From assembly GCA_022843145.1 (NCBI GenBank), contig JALHOF010000005.1:186001-250000 (forward strand): a stretch of DNA of 64,000 nt, written 5' to 3'. This document shows, piece after piece, positions 35,485 through 44,250 of this stretch. The position numbers and the translations under genes were made by a program. Every line of letters starts with the position of its first letter. The stretch's first letter is position 1. Under the pieces are notes generated by a model. The model was not told where the DNA came from, did no database searches, and was given only the letters and a program-made list of their open reading frames with translations. Source of the DNA: Hyphomicrobium sp. Lineage in GTDB: Bacteria; Pseudomonadota; Alphaproteobacteria; Rhizobiales; Hyphomicrobiaceae.

Positions 35485-36105
35485 ATGCGCATGCAACGGT
35501 GGATTATCGGAGCAATGCGGCGCCTGGCGGCCGACGAGCGCGGCGCGATCGCCATCTTGTTCGCGCTGCTGCTGATGCCGATGCTCGGGATGACGCTGAC
35601 TGCAATTGACTACGGACGCGCCATCCGGCTGGAAAGCCATCTGCAACAGGCGGTGGATGGCGCGGCTGCGGCCGCCGTTCACAAGCTCGGCCAGGACTAC
35701 GCGGTCGTGCATTCAACGGCGCGCCAGTATCTCGACTCGCAGTTGCCCGAACATCTCAAGGGCATGGAGTTCTCGCTTGAGATCTCGCCGCAAAACAAGG
35801 CGGTGGAAGTCCGCGTCGAGTCGTCGATACCGACCTCTCTGATCGGACTTCTCGGTCTCGACAAGTTCACAGTGCGGGCTTCGAGCAAGGCCTATGCGGA
35901 GCGCACGCTCCGGCGCACGAAATCGATCGAGGCCGATTTGCCGAAGGGCGTCGATCGCGACGTGGCGCGAGCGCTCGAGGAACTCTCGCGGCAGTCGGGA
36001 AACCGCGACCTGCAACCGACAGCCGAGCAGCAGGAGGACATCCGCCGCGCCGCAGAAGAGGCCGACCGGATGATCCGCGATGCGTTGAGCCGCCTCGGCC
36101 GCTGA
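35485..36105 (+). CDS. Tad-domain (TadE/TadG-like) protein
   Basis: About 206 residues. The N-terminus ERGAIAILFALLLMPMLGMTLTAIDYGRAIRLESHLQQAVDGAAAAA is the Tad-like signature (a single hydrophobic helix, then the D-x-x-x-A pattern with a conserved DGAALAAA-type end) of Flp pilus-assembly proteins. The following domain (LEISPQNKAVEVRVESSIPTSLIGLL) is typical of TadG N-terminal parts. The C-terminal 60 residues form a charged helix instead of the von Willebrand domain of full TadG. No other tad gene is in the window. Start uncertain: ATG 35485, ATG 35491 or GTG 35464. Confidence 0.75.
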   Translation: MRMQRWIIGAMRRLAADERGAIAILFALLLMPMLGMTLTAIDYGRAIRLESHLQQAVDGAAAAAVHKLGQDYAVVHSTARQYLDSQLPEHLKGMEFSLEISPQNKAVEVRVESSIPTSLIGLLGLDKFTVRASSKAYAERTLRRTKSIEADLPKGVDRDVARALEELSRQSGNRDLQPTAEQQEDIRRAAEEADRMIRDALSRLGR

Positions 36106-36129
36106 ACTACCGCCGGAAGGGTGCACCAA

Positions 36130-38355
36130 TCACATGGCTGCGGCAGCCACTGCCCGCGCCCAAATGGCGCGTAGCCCTTCAGCAAAGCCGCCGTTTCCGG
36201 TCGCCGAAAGCAGGACGTAGGAAATCAAGCCGAGCGCAACCACCGGGACAAGGTAGATTTGCACGACGTGAACCACGCGCATGACTTTGGGCATTTTGCT
36301 GAGCGTTGTGTTCACCTCGAACACAGACAGCGCGATCATCATGCTGATCGACGCATAGGCGACCACGAAGATGACATCGGACAGCGTCGCCCCATCGGCC
36401 TGAGGTTGGCTCAATGCAAGATAGAGCGCAATCGCCGACAACAGCGCGGTAACCTGGATCGCGACGATCGATTCGAATTCGGATCGCGGAATGAAGTTCG
36501 CGATGTACGCCACAGCCATGATGAACGACAGCGGCACGATCACGCGTAGCAGATAGTCGACCACCTGCCGCTTCATTACCCACGTGTAGTTGAAGTTGTA
36601 GTAGGGGATGACCCGCTCCTCGTTGAGCGGTCCGCCGATCGAGCGGATGATGCGGTCGTTGGAGCCGACATAGTGGCTGTCCACGCGCCAGCCATCGACG
36701 GCGAAACTCTGGTTGCGAACGCTTTCCGACGGTGGCTGCAGTAGAAATGCGCTGGCCGTGCTCGCCGGTTGGAACGAGATCGAGAAGATCTGCTGGTCAA
36801 ATGGATACTTTGCAAGATCAGGCTCGAAAGTGAAGCGCCCTGAAACCTTGTAGATCCGCGCGCCATCTTCGACGAGGCCCGCGCCGCGGTCGCTATGAAC
36901 TTCACGCACGTTGATCAATGAGCCCGACGCGCCCGGGCCCCGCACGGCGTTGGTGAACTCGATCGCCGAGATCGGAACGTCGGTGGCGCTGCGCAGCGTG
37001 ATGAAAAACTCGGCCTCGAAACTCTTGGCGGCGGAGTCGGCACCGTAAACCCGCGTCATGTCGAGATGCACGTTGAGGACGGGGATGCGTTGGATGCGCC
37101 CGTCCACACGCACGAATTGGAAAGGGGACAGGAACGTCTTGTTCTCGCCCGGACGCCGCATGACGATCAGAGATCGCTCGGACGACGCGCGCTCTTTAGA
37201 GAACGACCAGTCTTGCGCCCAACCGCGCCAGACGCGGCGGCCCTCGGCCAACCCCGCGAGCCGCTGCGCGATGGCCTGACGCATCGCATCGCGCATGACG
37301 CCATGCGCGGCGGCGTCGGCAACGAGTGCCAAGAGGTCGGCGTAACGAGCCCCATAGCCCGTTGCATACTCGGAATACTTACGCCCGCCACCCAGTCCTT
37401 CCGGCTGCCGCATCAATTGTTCGAGCCTTTCATTATTCAGATTGGCGATGCCGCCCTCGGCGACCTCATAGATTGCCCCCTGATAATCGCGCCCGCCGCC
37501 GCCCGGGTCGGCAAGGACGCCGCTCGTCGATCCGAGACCGATGAAGACGGGCAGCTTGACGCCGGCACGCGAGAGCCGCGCCAGAAACGCTGCACCGCGC
37601 TTGGAGCCCATCGAAAGAAAAATGCCGTCGGCGCCGCTCTTGGCGATGTCAGCGGCGATACGGTCTATCGGCTCCAACTGGTCGTCGACATTGCCTTGGA
37701 TCCAAACCGGCGGGTCGAATGCGATGCCACTTCCAGGAAGCGTCAGATGATGGATGTAGGCGCGCGTGTAGAGGTCATCGGAATCACCCACGATCGCGAC
37801 CCGCTTGAAATTTTCACGCGCAAACGCCTTGAACACTTCCTGCTCGTCGGCGACGGAACGGGTCAACGTGTAGACATTGGGGAAATCCGAGAACAGCGTC
37901 TCGACCGACATCTCAGAAATGAAGGGAACTCCGCTTTCGCCGATCGCCCGGACAACGGCAGCCCCGCGGGTCGAATTCCAGATGCCGATGATCGCAACCA
38001 CATCGGGATCCGAAAGCACTCGATCGACGTTGGCCTTGGTTCGCGCGACGTCCGACGCATCGTCAAGGATCATCGCCTCCAGACGCGCACCGCGAATGCC
38101 GCCGTCTGCATTGATCGCGGCGACGCGGCGGATGACGAAGTCGCGGATGGCGAGCACTTCCTCCGGTCCGCTCGCGGGCGGCTTGTCGGAGCTGATCATG
38201 ACGGCGATGCGCACCACGCGCGCAGTGGCCGCCGGCGTTTGCGCCTCGATCCGTCGAGAGGTGAACAGCCCGGCCAAAACCGCGATCAACGCAGCCATGA
38301 CGAGCCAGACCGCCCCTACGCGAAAACGCTCAATGCGGCTCCGATCCTGCGTCAT
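36130..38355 (-). CDS. Type I periplasmic-binding protein fused to a pentameric ligand-gated ion channel
   Basis: A 741-residue inner-membrane protein. A signal-anchor (about 12-30) is followed by a type I periplasmic binding fold (about 45-400: IRIAVMISSDKP-type strand, FVIRRVAAINADGGIRGARLE, VVAIIGIWNSTRGAAVV, VPFISEMS, VAIVGDSDDLYTR, KLPVFIGLGST). Then comes a channel ligand-binding beta domain (about 405-590) with the Pro-loop motif YPFDQQIFSI at 517. Four membrane helices follow: M1 about 600-622 with its conserved Pro, M2 about 627-650, M3 about 658-682 and M4 about 694-718. The M2 segment FESIVAIQVTALLSAIALYL aligns without gaps to the GLIC pore helix, with Glu at -2', Thr 6' and Leu 9', which suggests cation selectivity. 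Start at ATG 38355 is my choice; upstream ATGs at 38409 and 38442 are possible. It converges on the Tad-domain gene. Confidence 0.85.
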   Translation of the reverse strand: MTQDRSRIERFRVGAVWLVMAALIAVLAGLFTSRRIEAQTPAATARVVRIAVMISSDKPPASGPEEVLAIRDFVIRRVAAINADGGIRGARLEAMILDDASDVARTKANVDRVLSDPDVVAIIGIWNSTRGAAVVRAIGESGVPFISEMSVETLFSDFPNVYTLTRSVADEQEVFKAFARENFKRVAIVGDSDDLYTRAYIHHLTLPGSGIAFDPPVWIQGNVDDQLEPIDRIAADIAKSGADGIFLSMGSKRGAAFLARLSRAGVKLPVFIGLGSTSGVLADPGGGGRDYQGAIYEVAEGGIANLNNERLEQLMRQPEGLGGGRKYSEYATGYGARYADLLALVADAAAHGVMRDAMRQAIAQRLAGLAEGRRVWRGWAQDWSFSKERASSERSLIVMRRPGENKTFLSPFQFVRVDGRIQRIPVLNVHLDMTRVYGADSAAKSFEAEFFITLRSATDVPISAIEFTNAVRGPGASGSLINVREVHSDRGAGLVEDGARIYKVSGRFTFEPDLAKYPFDQQIFSISFQPASTASAFLLQPPSESVRNQSFAVDGWRVDSHYVGSNDRIIRSIGGPLNEERVIPYYNFNYTWVMKRQVVDYLLRVIVPLSFIMAVAYIANFIPRSEFESIVAIQVTALLSAIALYLALSQPQADGATLSDVIFVVAYASISMMIALSVFEVNTTLSKMPKVMRVVHVVQIYLVPVVALGLISYVLLSATGNGGFAEGLRAIWARAVAAAAM

Positions 38356-38502
38356 CGCCCACCGATCCACCAATGCCCCGCGCCGCCCGTCGAGCGCGTA
38401 GGATGCCATTGAGCGAAGACGTTGGCGAGGCTCGGCGGACACAGGCGGTACAAGAATGTCACCAAGCGCACGACCGCACGGCGTACCAGCCTGGACGGCG
38501 CG

Positions 38503-39306
38503 TCAGTCGCGCCGGGCGCGATCGAGGTTCTTGACTGTGTCGAAGTTCTTGGCCGCGGCGAGGTTCTTGATGCCACCGAGCTTGGCGGAATTGACATCGG
38601 CCCCGTCGAAATTGACGCCCGTGACGTCGGCACCGGAGAAATCGGCGGCTGCGAGTTCGCTGCCGCGCAGGTTGGCGCCGGTCAGGTCTGCCCCCTTCAG
38701 CGACGCGAACTCGAGGAACACGCGCGCCATGTTGGCGCCCTTGAAGCTCGCACCCTCGAGATTGGCGCTTTTGAATGCGCCCCGCATCAATCCCATGGAC
38801 TGGTTCTTTTCGTCGGCCGAGAGGTCCGCGCCGTCGAGGATCGCGTTCTTCATGCTGGCGTTCATGAAATCGCCCGCGACCCGCGCATTGGTGAAATCCG
38901 CTCCGTCGAGCTTGGCGCCGTGAAGCTGTGTCGCGAACAGGCTTGCCCCCTTGAGCTTGATGCCGGTCATATCGGCGTTGAGCGCCCAGGCTTGATCGAG
39001 AACCACGCCCTCCAGGTTGGCGCCGGACAGATTGACCTTGTTGATACGTGCCGACTGCAACTTCGTCCGCCGCAGGTCCATCTTCGAAAGATCGAGCCCA
39101 TTCAGGCTCTTCGCGCTCAAATCCAGCACCTCGCCGGGATTGAGCTTGGCGAGCTGCGCTTCGAGATCGGCGCGGCTCATCTCGGCCTTGGTGAAGGCAT
39201 CCGACGTGAGATCGATGCCAGACATCATATCTTGCGCGGACGCGTGACCAGCCAGCATCGTCAGGGCCAACGCACCGGCCGCCAGGTTCAACCAACGCCG
39301 TGTCAT
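38503..39306 (-). CDS. Secreted pentapeptide-repeat protein
   Basis: A 267-residue exported protein. The N-terminal 25 residues (MTRRWLNLAAGALALTMLAG) are a signal peptide. From about residue 70 it is made of pentapeptide repeats of the A(D/N)LxG type: LNGLDLSKMDLRRTKL, VNLSGANLEG, GASLFATQL, GAKLDGADF, ANLEGASFKGANM and GADLTGANLRG, which would fold into a right-handed quadrilateral beta-helix. GGAG stands eight bases before the ATG at 39306. It is on the same strand as the channel fusion gene, 147 bases upstream of it; co-transcription is possible. Confidence 0.85.
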   Translation of the reverse strand: MTRRWLNLAAGALALTMLAGHASAQDMMSGIDLTSDAFTKAEMSRADLEAQLAKLNPGEVLDLSAKSLNGLDLSKMDLRRTKLQSARINKVNLSGANLEGVVLDQAWALNADMTGIKLKGASLFATQLHGAKLDGADFTNARVAGDFMNASMKNAILDGADLSADEKNQSMGLMRGAFKSANLEGASFKGANMARVFLEFASLKGADLTGANLRGSELAAADFSGADVTGVNFDGADVNSAKLGGIKNLAAAKNFDTVKNLDRARRD

Positions 39307-39427
39307 GTCAAAAACTCCGCTTGCTGCCGGTCGCGAACCGGCCCTGCCGACTTTCGGCCGAGACTTTTTACCCGCGAATGCCCGCCCACTGCATCTCAAT
39401 GATCCGTGAACGCAGCCTGAAACCGAC

Positions 39428-40288
39428 TTAGCGGACCAGCAGCAGCGGACATTCCATCGCGAGCGTCAAGGGACGAAGGTTGCCAACACCCGGCACGACG
39501 AACCCTCCGAATTGCGCGATCACGAACCCGCCATCGAGCCGCCGAAGCCGTTCCGCCACCTCGCCCGGGTCCCGTGCCGGTTGTGACGGCTCGAGCCGGA
39601 CGCGCGGCGACGCCCCGAGTACGAGCCGTGCCTGATCCTCCATCCATTCGAGTTCGCGCGCCTCGTCGCTGACGATCAGCAGCCGCACCTCAGCGCGGGT
39701 GACAGCGGCCAGCCGCTCTGCGGCGCGCAGCATCGGCGGCAGGCGGTCGATCTCTTCGATCGCGACCAGAATCGGGCCCGACAGCCGCACCGAGCGCGGC
39801 CCGGCGACCACGATGCCCGTCGCACCCAGCACGGCGTCGAACAACTGCCCGATGACCGCGGCATGGCCTGGGCCGAACGGCTCGGCGAGCGCGACGACGT
39901 TCCATGGTCCGAGCTCGGCGCAGGTCCGGGCGACTGCGCGGATCGGTTCGTCACGTAACAAGCGCTCGTGTACGCGCACGCCGGAGCGAGCGGCGACCTC
40001 GCGCACCGCGCGGCTCAATCCGGCTGCCGCGACGGCGATATCGCGGTGCAGATTCTCTGCGACCAACGGCTGCACCTGCCCCGAGCGCGACACCTCGCAC
40101 GAGAACGGGAAAGCAGCGAGTTCGAACAGCTGTTGATCGGCCACAACCAGACTTTCGATCTCCGATTGGAACGCCTGGGCGATCCGCACGGCCGCCTCGA
40201 GTGCGATGCGGCTTGGCCGAGCCGCAGGATCGAGCCGCAGGACGACGCGCCCCCGATCCTCTCCGGCCTCAGCGACATGCGCGATCAT
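39428..40288 (-). CDS. Universal-stress-protein-like protein coupled to a Lon-type protease
   Basis: A 286-residue soluble protein. The first half has a Usp-like arrangement (RGRVVLRLDPAARPSRIALEAAVRIAQAF, EIESLVVADQQL), then IRAVARTCAELGPWNVVALAEPFG and GIVVAGPRSVRL; the second half repeats a similar order (GPILVAIEEIDRLPPMLRAAERLAAVT through MECPLLLVR). Two tandem Usp-like domains are the best reading, though the ATP-binding G-x-x-G-x-x-x-x-G motif is not evident. Its ATG overlaps the stop of the protease gene (ATGA), so it is translated with it and may be an adaptor or stress partner. Family assignment is tentative. Confidence 0.55.
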   Translation of the reverse strand: MIAHVAEAGEDRGRVVLRLDPAARPSRIALEAAVRIAQAFQSEIESLVVADQQLFELAAFPFSCEVSRSGQVQPLVAENLHRDIAVAAAGLSRAVREVAARSGVRVHERLLRDEPIRAVARTCAELGPWNVVALAEPFGPGHAAVIGQLFDAVLGATGIVVAGPRSVRLSGPILVAIEEIDRLPPMLRAAERLAAVTRAEVRLLIVSDEARELEWMEDQARLVLGASPRVRLEPSQPARDPGEVAERLRRLDGGFVIAQFGGFVVPGVGNLRPLTLAMECPLLLVR

Positions 40289-42852
40289 GATGTCGCCTGT
40301 TCCGCCGAGCCGTCCCGGCCTTCGGCACCGAAGCGCCGCGCATGCTCGGCGAACAGCATAAGCTTGTCCTCGACCAAGCGGTTGATCGATCCGGCCGGAT
40401 AGCGTCCGGCGCTGTCTCGTTCGCCGGCCTCGATGCCCGTGACTAGGGCGATGCCGGCGTCGGCAGTGGACACGGCATGGACGGCGAATTTTCCCTTCTC
40501 GACGGCTTCGACGACGTCCTCGCGCAGCATCAGATGCTGAACATTGGCCTCGGGAATAATCACGCCCTGGGTGCCGTCGAGCCCGCGCGCGAGACACGTT
40601 TCGAAAAAGCCCTCGATCTTCTCGTTGACGCCGCCGATGGCCTGCACGTCACCCCACTGGTTGACCGACCCCGTCACCGCCAGACCCTGTTTGATCGGGA
40701 CGTCCGCCAGCGCGCTCAAGATGGCATAGAGCTCTGCCGACGACGCGCTGTCGCCGTCGACGCCACCATAGGACTGCTCGAAAACGAGACTAGCAGCCAG
40801 CGCCATCGGCACGTCCTGCGCATAGCGCCCGGCGAGAAAGCCCCACAGGATCATCACGCCCTTGGAATGCATGGCGCCGCCAAGCTTGGCTTCGCGCTCG
40901 ATATCCGTCATCCGGCCCGATCCCATGCGCACGCGGGCGGTAATGCGGTTGGGACGCCCGAAGGCGTAACTGCCGAGTTGCACGACCGACAGGCCGTTGA
41001 TCTGGCCGACTTTCGCGCCAGACGTATCGACCAGCACGATGCCCCGCCCGATGGCCTCCTGCGCGCGGTCGCTCAAGCGGTCCGAGCGTTGCGCGTGCTC
41101 GCTTATCGCGCGGGCAACGTCCTCGCGCGCGATCGTGGCCCGGCCGCCGATGCCGGCCCAGTAGTCCGCCTCGCGCACGATGTCGGCCAAGCGGCCGATC
41201 TCGATCGACAGTTTGTCGCTATCGTCGGCCAGACGCGCGCCTTCTTCGATCAAGCGAGCCACCGCCTTTTTGTCTGCCGGCCGCAACTTGTGGCCAACAA
41301 CGATGGACGCGATCAGACGTGCGTAGGCCGCTTCGTTTTCAGACGAGCGCGCGATGGTATCGTCGAAGTCGGCCTGCACCTTGAACAGCCGCTGGAAGTC
41401 CGGATCATGCGCGGCGAGCAGATAATAGAGTTCACGATCACCGAACAACACGACCTTGACTTCGAGCGGGATCGGGTCGGGATCGAGCGTCTGCGTCGAT
41501 TGCAGCCCCAGGCTATCAGCCGGATTGTCGAGCCTGATCTCGCCCGATTTCAGTGCGCGTTTCAGCGCGTCCCACGCGAACGGCGCGGTCAGGAGCTTGC
41601 GCGCGTCGAGCAGCAGCGCGCCGCCATTGGCATGATGTAACGCGCCCGGCTTGACGAGCAGAAAATCGGTGATGAGCGCACCCATGTGCGCGATGTGTTC
41701 GACCCTTCCGATCAGCCGGCCGTGGATCGGATTGCCTTCATCGACCACGGGTGCGCCACTGCCCCCGGCAGCGCGGCCAACCATGACATTGACCATGTAC
41801 CTGCGAAACCGCGGATCGCGCGCCGTATCGAGCGACGCGGCAGGAGCGGCGTCCTGCTCAGACGCCGGTGCCAGGAACAGCTCGACGTTCTGCACGAGGT
41901 CGGCCTCGGCGGCGGCGAGGAAGGCGAGTACGTCCGGAAGATCCTGGTGCGCGGCCTCGACATCATCGAGCGTTGCGCGCAGAACGCGCCGCGCAAATTC
42001 CTCGTTGAGCGTGGACAGCCGTTGCCGCCGCGCTTTCTCCAGCCGCGGACCCTGTGCGAGAATCTGCTCCAGCTCCTTTTGCAACTCGCCGATCTTGGCC
42101 TCGACGTCGCGGCGAAGGTTCTCTGGCAACCCGCCGAAGACCTCCGGCTTGACCACCTTGCCCTCGAGCATCGGCGCCATTGCAAAGCCCATCGGGGTTC
42201 TAAGCAGCGCCACGTTCTGCTGGGCGGCCTTTCGATTGAGCGCTTCGAGCAACTCGTCCTGTCCGCCTCGAATTTCCTCGTCGATGGTGCGGCGGCGGAC
42301 GACGTAGTCCTCGCTCTCGAACAACGCCGGAAGCGCGGAGCGCAACTCATCGATCGCCGCGACCATACCCTTGGCGAAGGCATTGGCCCGGCCGGGGGGC
42401 AAGCGAATGGCGCGCGGCTTGTTGGGCGCCTCGAAATTGTTGACGTAGACCCAGTCGGACGGCACCGCGGCGGATGTGGCCTGGGTTTCGAGGTAGGTCC
42501 GGACGGCCGTGCTTTTGCCTGACGCAGGTGGCCCGAGTACGAAAATGTTGAAATCCAGCGATTTGACGCCAGCGCCGAAGGCAATTGCCTTCAAGGCGCG
42601 GTCCTGACCGATCAATCCCGTCACGGGCTCCAGATCCGCGGTCGTCTTGAAACCGAGCCCAGCCGGGTCGACGCGGCGGCGCAGCCGGGCGGACTCTATC
42701 CGTGTCGTTGCAACGGCGAGCACGCGCGGGGCAGCATCGGCTGCGACCGGCGCCGTCACCGGCTCGGCCGGCGCATCCGCGATCTCGAAATTGACCGGCG
42801 GCGTTGTGCCTGCCGAAGTCTTTTCGGTAGTCTTGGCGCGTCTGAAGAACAT
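40285..42852 (-). CDS. Lon-family ATP-dependent protease (LonB/YcbZ type)
   Basis: An 855-residue protease with an AAA domain and a C-terminal Lon catalytic domain but without the N-terminal LON substrate domain. Walker A is LGPPASGKST near residue 110; the middle has an extended helical insert (MVAAIDELRSALPALF, EAKIGELQKELEQIL) as in the AAA_32/YcbZ class. The protease Ser-Lys dyad is present: VDGDSASSAELYAILSAL (second Ser) and IGGVNEKIEGFFETC (Lys). GYV-type membrane helices of archaeal LonB are absent, so it is cytoplasmic. AGGA precedes the ATG. It overlaps the Usp-like gene by four bases. Confidence 0.92.
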   Translation of the reverse strand: MFFRRAKTTEKTSAGTTPPVNFEIADAPAEPVTAPVAADAAPRVLAVATTRIESARLRRRVDPAGLGFKTTADLEPVTGLIGQDRALKAIAFGAGVKSLDFNIFVLGPPASGKSTAVRTYLETQATSAAVPSDWVYVNNFEAPNKPRAIRLPPGRANAFAKGMVAAIDELRSALPALFESEDYVVRRRTIDEEIRGGQDELLEALNRKAAQQNVALLRTPMGFAMAPMLEGKVVKPEVFGGLPENLRRDVEAKIGELQKELEQILAQGPRLEKARRQRLSTLNEEFARRVLRATLDDVEAAHQDLPDVLAFLAAAEADLVQNVELFLAPASEQDAAPAASLDTARDPRFRRYMVNVMVGRAAGGSGAPVVDEGNPIHGRLIGRVEHIAHMGALITDFLLVKPGALHHANGGALLLDARKLLTAPFAWDALKRALKSGEIRLDNPADSLGLQSTQTLDPDPIPLEVKVVLFGDRELYYLLAAHDPDFQRLFKVQADFDDTIARSSENEAAYARLIASIVVGHKLRPADKKAVARLIEEGARLADDSDKLSIEIGRLADIVREADYWAGIGGRATIAREDVARAISEHAQRSDRLSDRAQEAIGRGIVLVDTSGAKVGQINGLSVVQLGSYAFGRPNRITARVRMGSGRMTDIEREAKLGGAMHSKGVMILWGFLAGRYAQDVPMALAASLVFEQSYGGVDGDSASSAELYAILSALADVPIKQGLAVTGSVNQWGDVQAIGGVNEKIEGFFETCLARGLDGTQGVIIPEANVQHLMLREDVVEAVEKGKFAVHAVSTADAGIALVTGIEAGERDSAGRYPAGSINRLVEDKLMLFAEHARRFGAEGRDGSAEQATS

Positions 42853-43019
42853 ATACGGTATCCTGCAAAGCGTTCATCGTGAAAGACTTACCGGCGACAA
42901 CGACTTGATGGGCAGGCTTGACGACGAGGCCGTGCGCAGGTGCAGCCCGACTTTAGACGCCATTGCGGCGCGGCAGCGCCGCAACCCTGCTCGCAATGTC
43001 ACCAGCTCGTGGCGGCAGA

Positions 43020-43526
43020 ATGACCGACCAGACCAACATTGGCGGACCACCACCGCCCATCCCGCCTGACGGCCGTCAGTCCGATGCCGCGCTTGAAATC
43101 GCGCGTGGCGTCGGCCGGGTGTTGCTGGAGCACGGTTTGGCCCACCTTTCGGAGCTTCCGCTGGCCAATTTCCGCCGCGCCGACATCACTGGGCTATCGG
43201 CGAGTGGCGACCTGTGGATCGTCGAAGTAAAGTCGTCGATCGAGGACTTCCGCGCGGACCTCAAGTGGGCCGAATATCGCGATTACTGTGATGCGTTCTT
43301 TTTTGCCGTATCTCCAGCGTTCCCGCGTGAGCTCATTCCTTCCGATGCGGGCCTCATCATCGCCGACCGCTACGGCGGGGACATCGCTCGCGCCGCCCCG
43401 CCCCATAGGCTCTCCGCCGCACGACGCAAGGCCATGCAATTGCGCTTCGCACGCGCTGCCGCATATCGACTTGCAGCCGCGATCGACCCGGCCGCCGCAG
43501 CGGACTTCGCCGCAATCAAATTGTGA
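43020..43526 (+). CDS. mmcB: DNA repair protein MmcB
   Basis: A 168-residue nuclease-fold protein named in Caulobacter for resistance to mitomycin C. The core shows a PD-(D/E)XK-like order: RRADITGLSASGDLWIVEVKSS (D...ExK), then FRADLKWAEYRDYCDAFFFAV, FPRELIPSDAGLIIADRYGGDI. The first 20 residues are Pro-rich. I chose ATG 43020 after GGCGG; an ATG at 42996 is also in frame. It is divergent from the Lon-type protease. Confidence 0.88.
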   Translation: MTDQTNIGGPPPPIPPDGRQSDAALEIARGVGRVLLEHGLAHLSELPLANFRRADITGLSASGDLWIVEVKSSIEDFRADLKWAEYRDYCDAFFFAVSPAFPRELIPSDAGLIIADRYGGDIARAAPPHRLSAARRKAMQLRFARAAAYRLAAAIDPAAAADFAAIKL

Positions 43527-43558
43527 TGCTAGCTCTCGTGATCGATCGGGGGCGGCAA

Positions 43559-44122
43559 CTACTTCGGCGCGCGCTTGGCCAAGATCCGCTGCAAGGTTCG
43601 GCGATGCATGTTGAGCCGCCGAGCCGTCTCCGAGACGTTGCGGTTACACAGTTCGTAGACGCGCTGGATATGTTCCCAGCGCACGCGATCAGCCGACATC
43701 GGATTTTCGGGCGGCGGTGCCTTGGAGTTTGCAGGAGCCAGTAGCGCATCCGTCACTTCATCGGCATCGGCAGGCTTCGCAAGATAGTCGACCGCACCGA
43801 GCTTCACAGCCGTGACCGCCGTCGCAAAGTTGCCATAGCCGGTGAGCACGATGGCTCTCGCCTCGGGACGCAGACGGCCGAGTTCGGCGATGACGTCGAG
43901 ACCGTTTCCATCCTCGAGCCGCATATCGACAACGGCGAAGGCCGGCGGCTTCTGGCGCATCAGTTCGATGCCCTCGACGACGGAGCTCGCCATGCGAACT
44001 TCGAAACCCCGCGATTCCATCGCGCGCCCGAGCCTGAGCAGAAACGACTTGTCATCGTCGACGATCACCAGCGATCTATCGTCGGGCAATTCGTCCTGGC
44101 GAAATGAAAGGTCTTCGGTCAC
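43559..44122 (-). CDS. regA: Redox response regulator RegA/ActR
   Basis: A 187-residue response regulator of the global redox pair that controls respiration, carbon and nitrogen fixation in alphaproteobacteria. The receiver has SLVIVDDDKSFLLRL, the phospho-Asp in FAVVDMRLEDGNGLD and IVLTGYGNFATAV with YLAKPAD. After a Pro-rich linker (APPPENPMSADRVRWEHI), the Fis-type helix-turn-helix is NVSETARRLNMHRRTLQRIL, nearly invariant in this family. The start is a GTG with GGAG eight bases before. It lies 128 bases downstream of regB. Confidence 0.96.
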   Translation of the reverse strand: MTEDLSFRQDELPDDRSLVIVDDDKSFLLRLGRAMESRGFEVRMASSVVEGIELMRQKPPAFAVVDMRLEDGNGLDVIAELGRLRPEARAIVLTGYGNFATAVTAVKLGAVDYLAKPADADEVTDALLAPANSKAPPPENPMSADRVRWEHIQRVYELCNRNVSETARRLNMHRRTLQRILAKRAPK

Positions 44123-44250
44123 TGCACGATCTCCACGGCTGGCGACACTATAAACGCCAATTCGACGCCGCCAAGCCCTCTAGCGCTGGTTAGTGCCTGA
44201 AACTGCGCCGGAATTGCCCTAGCAACTGTTGCAATCGTTAAGATCGCGAA

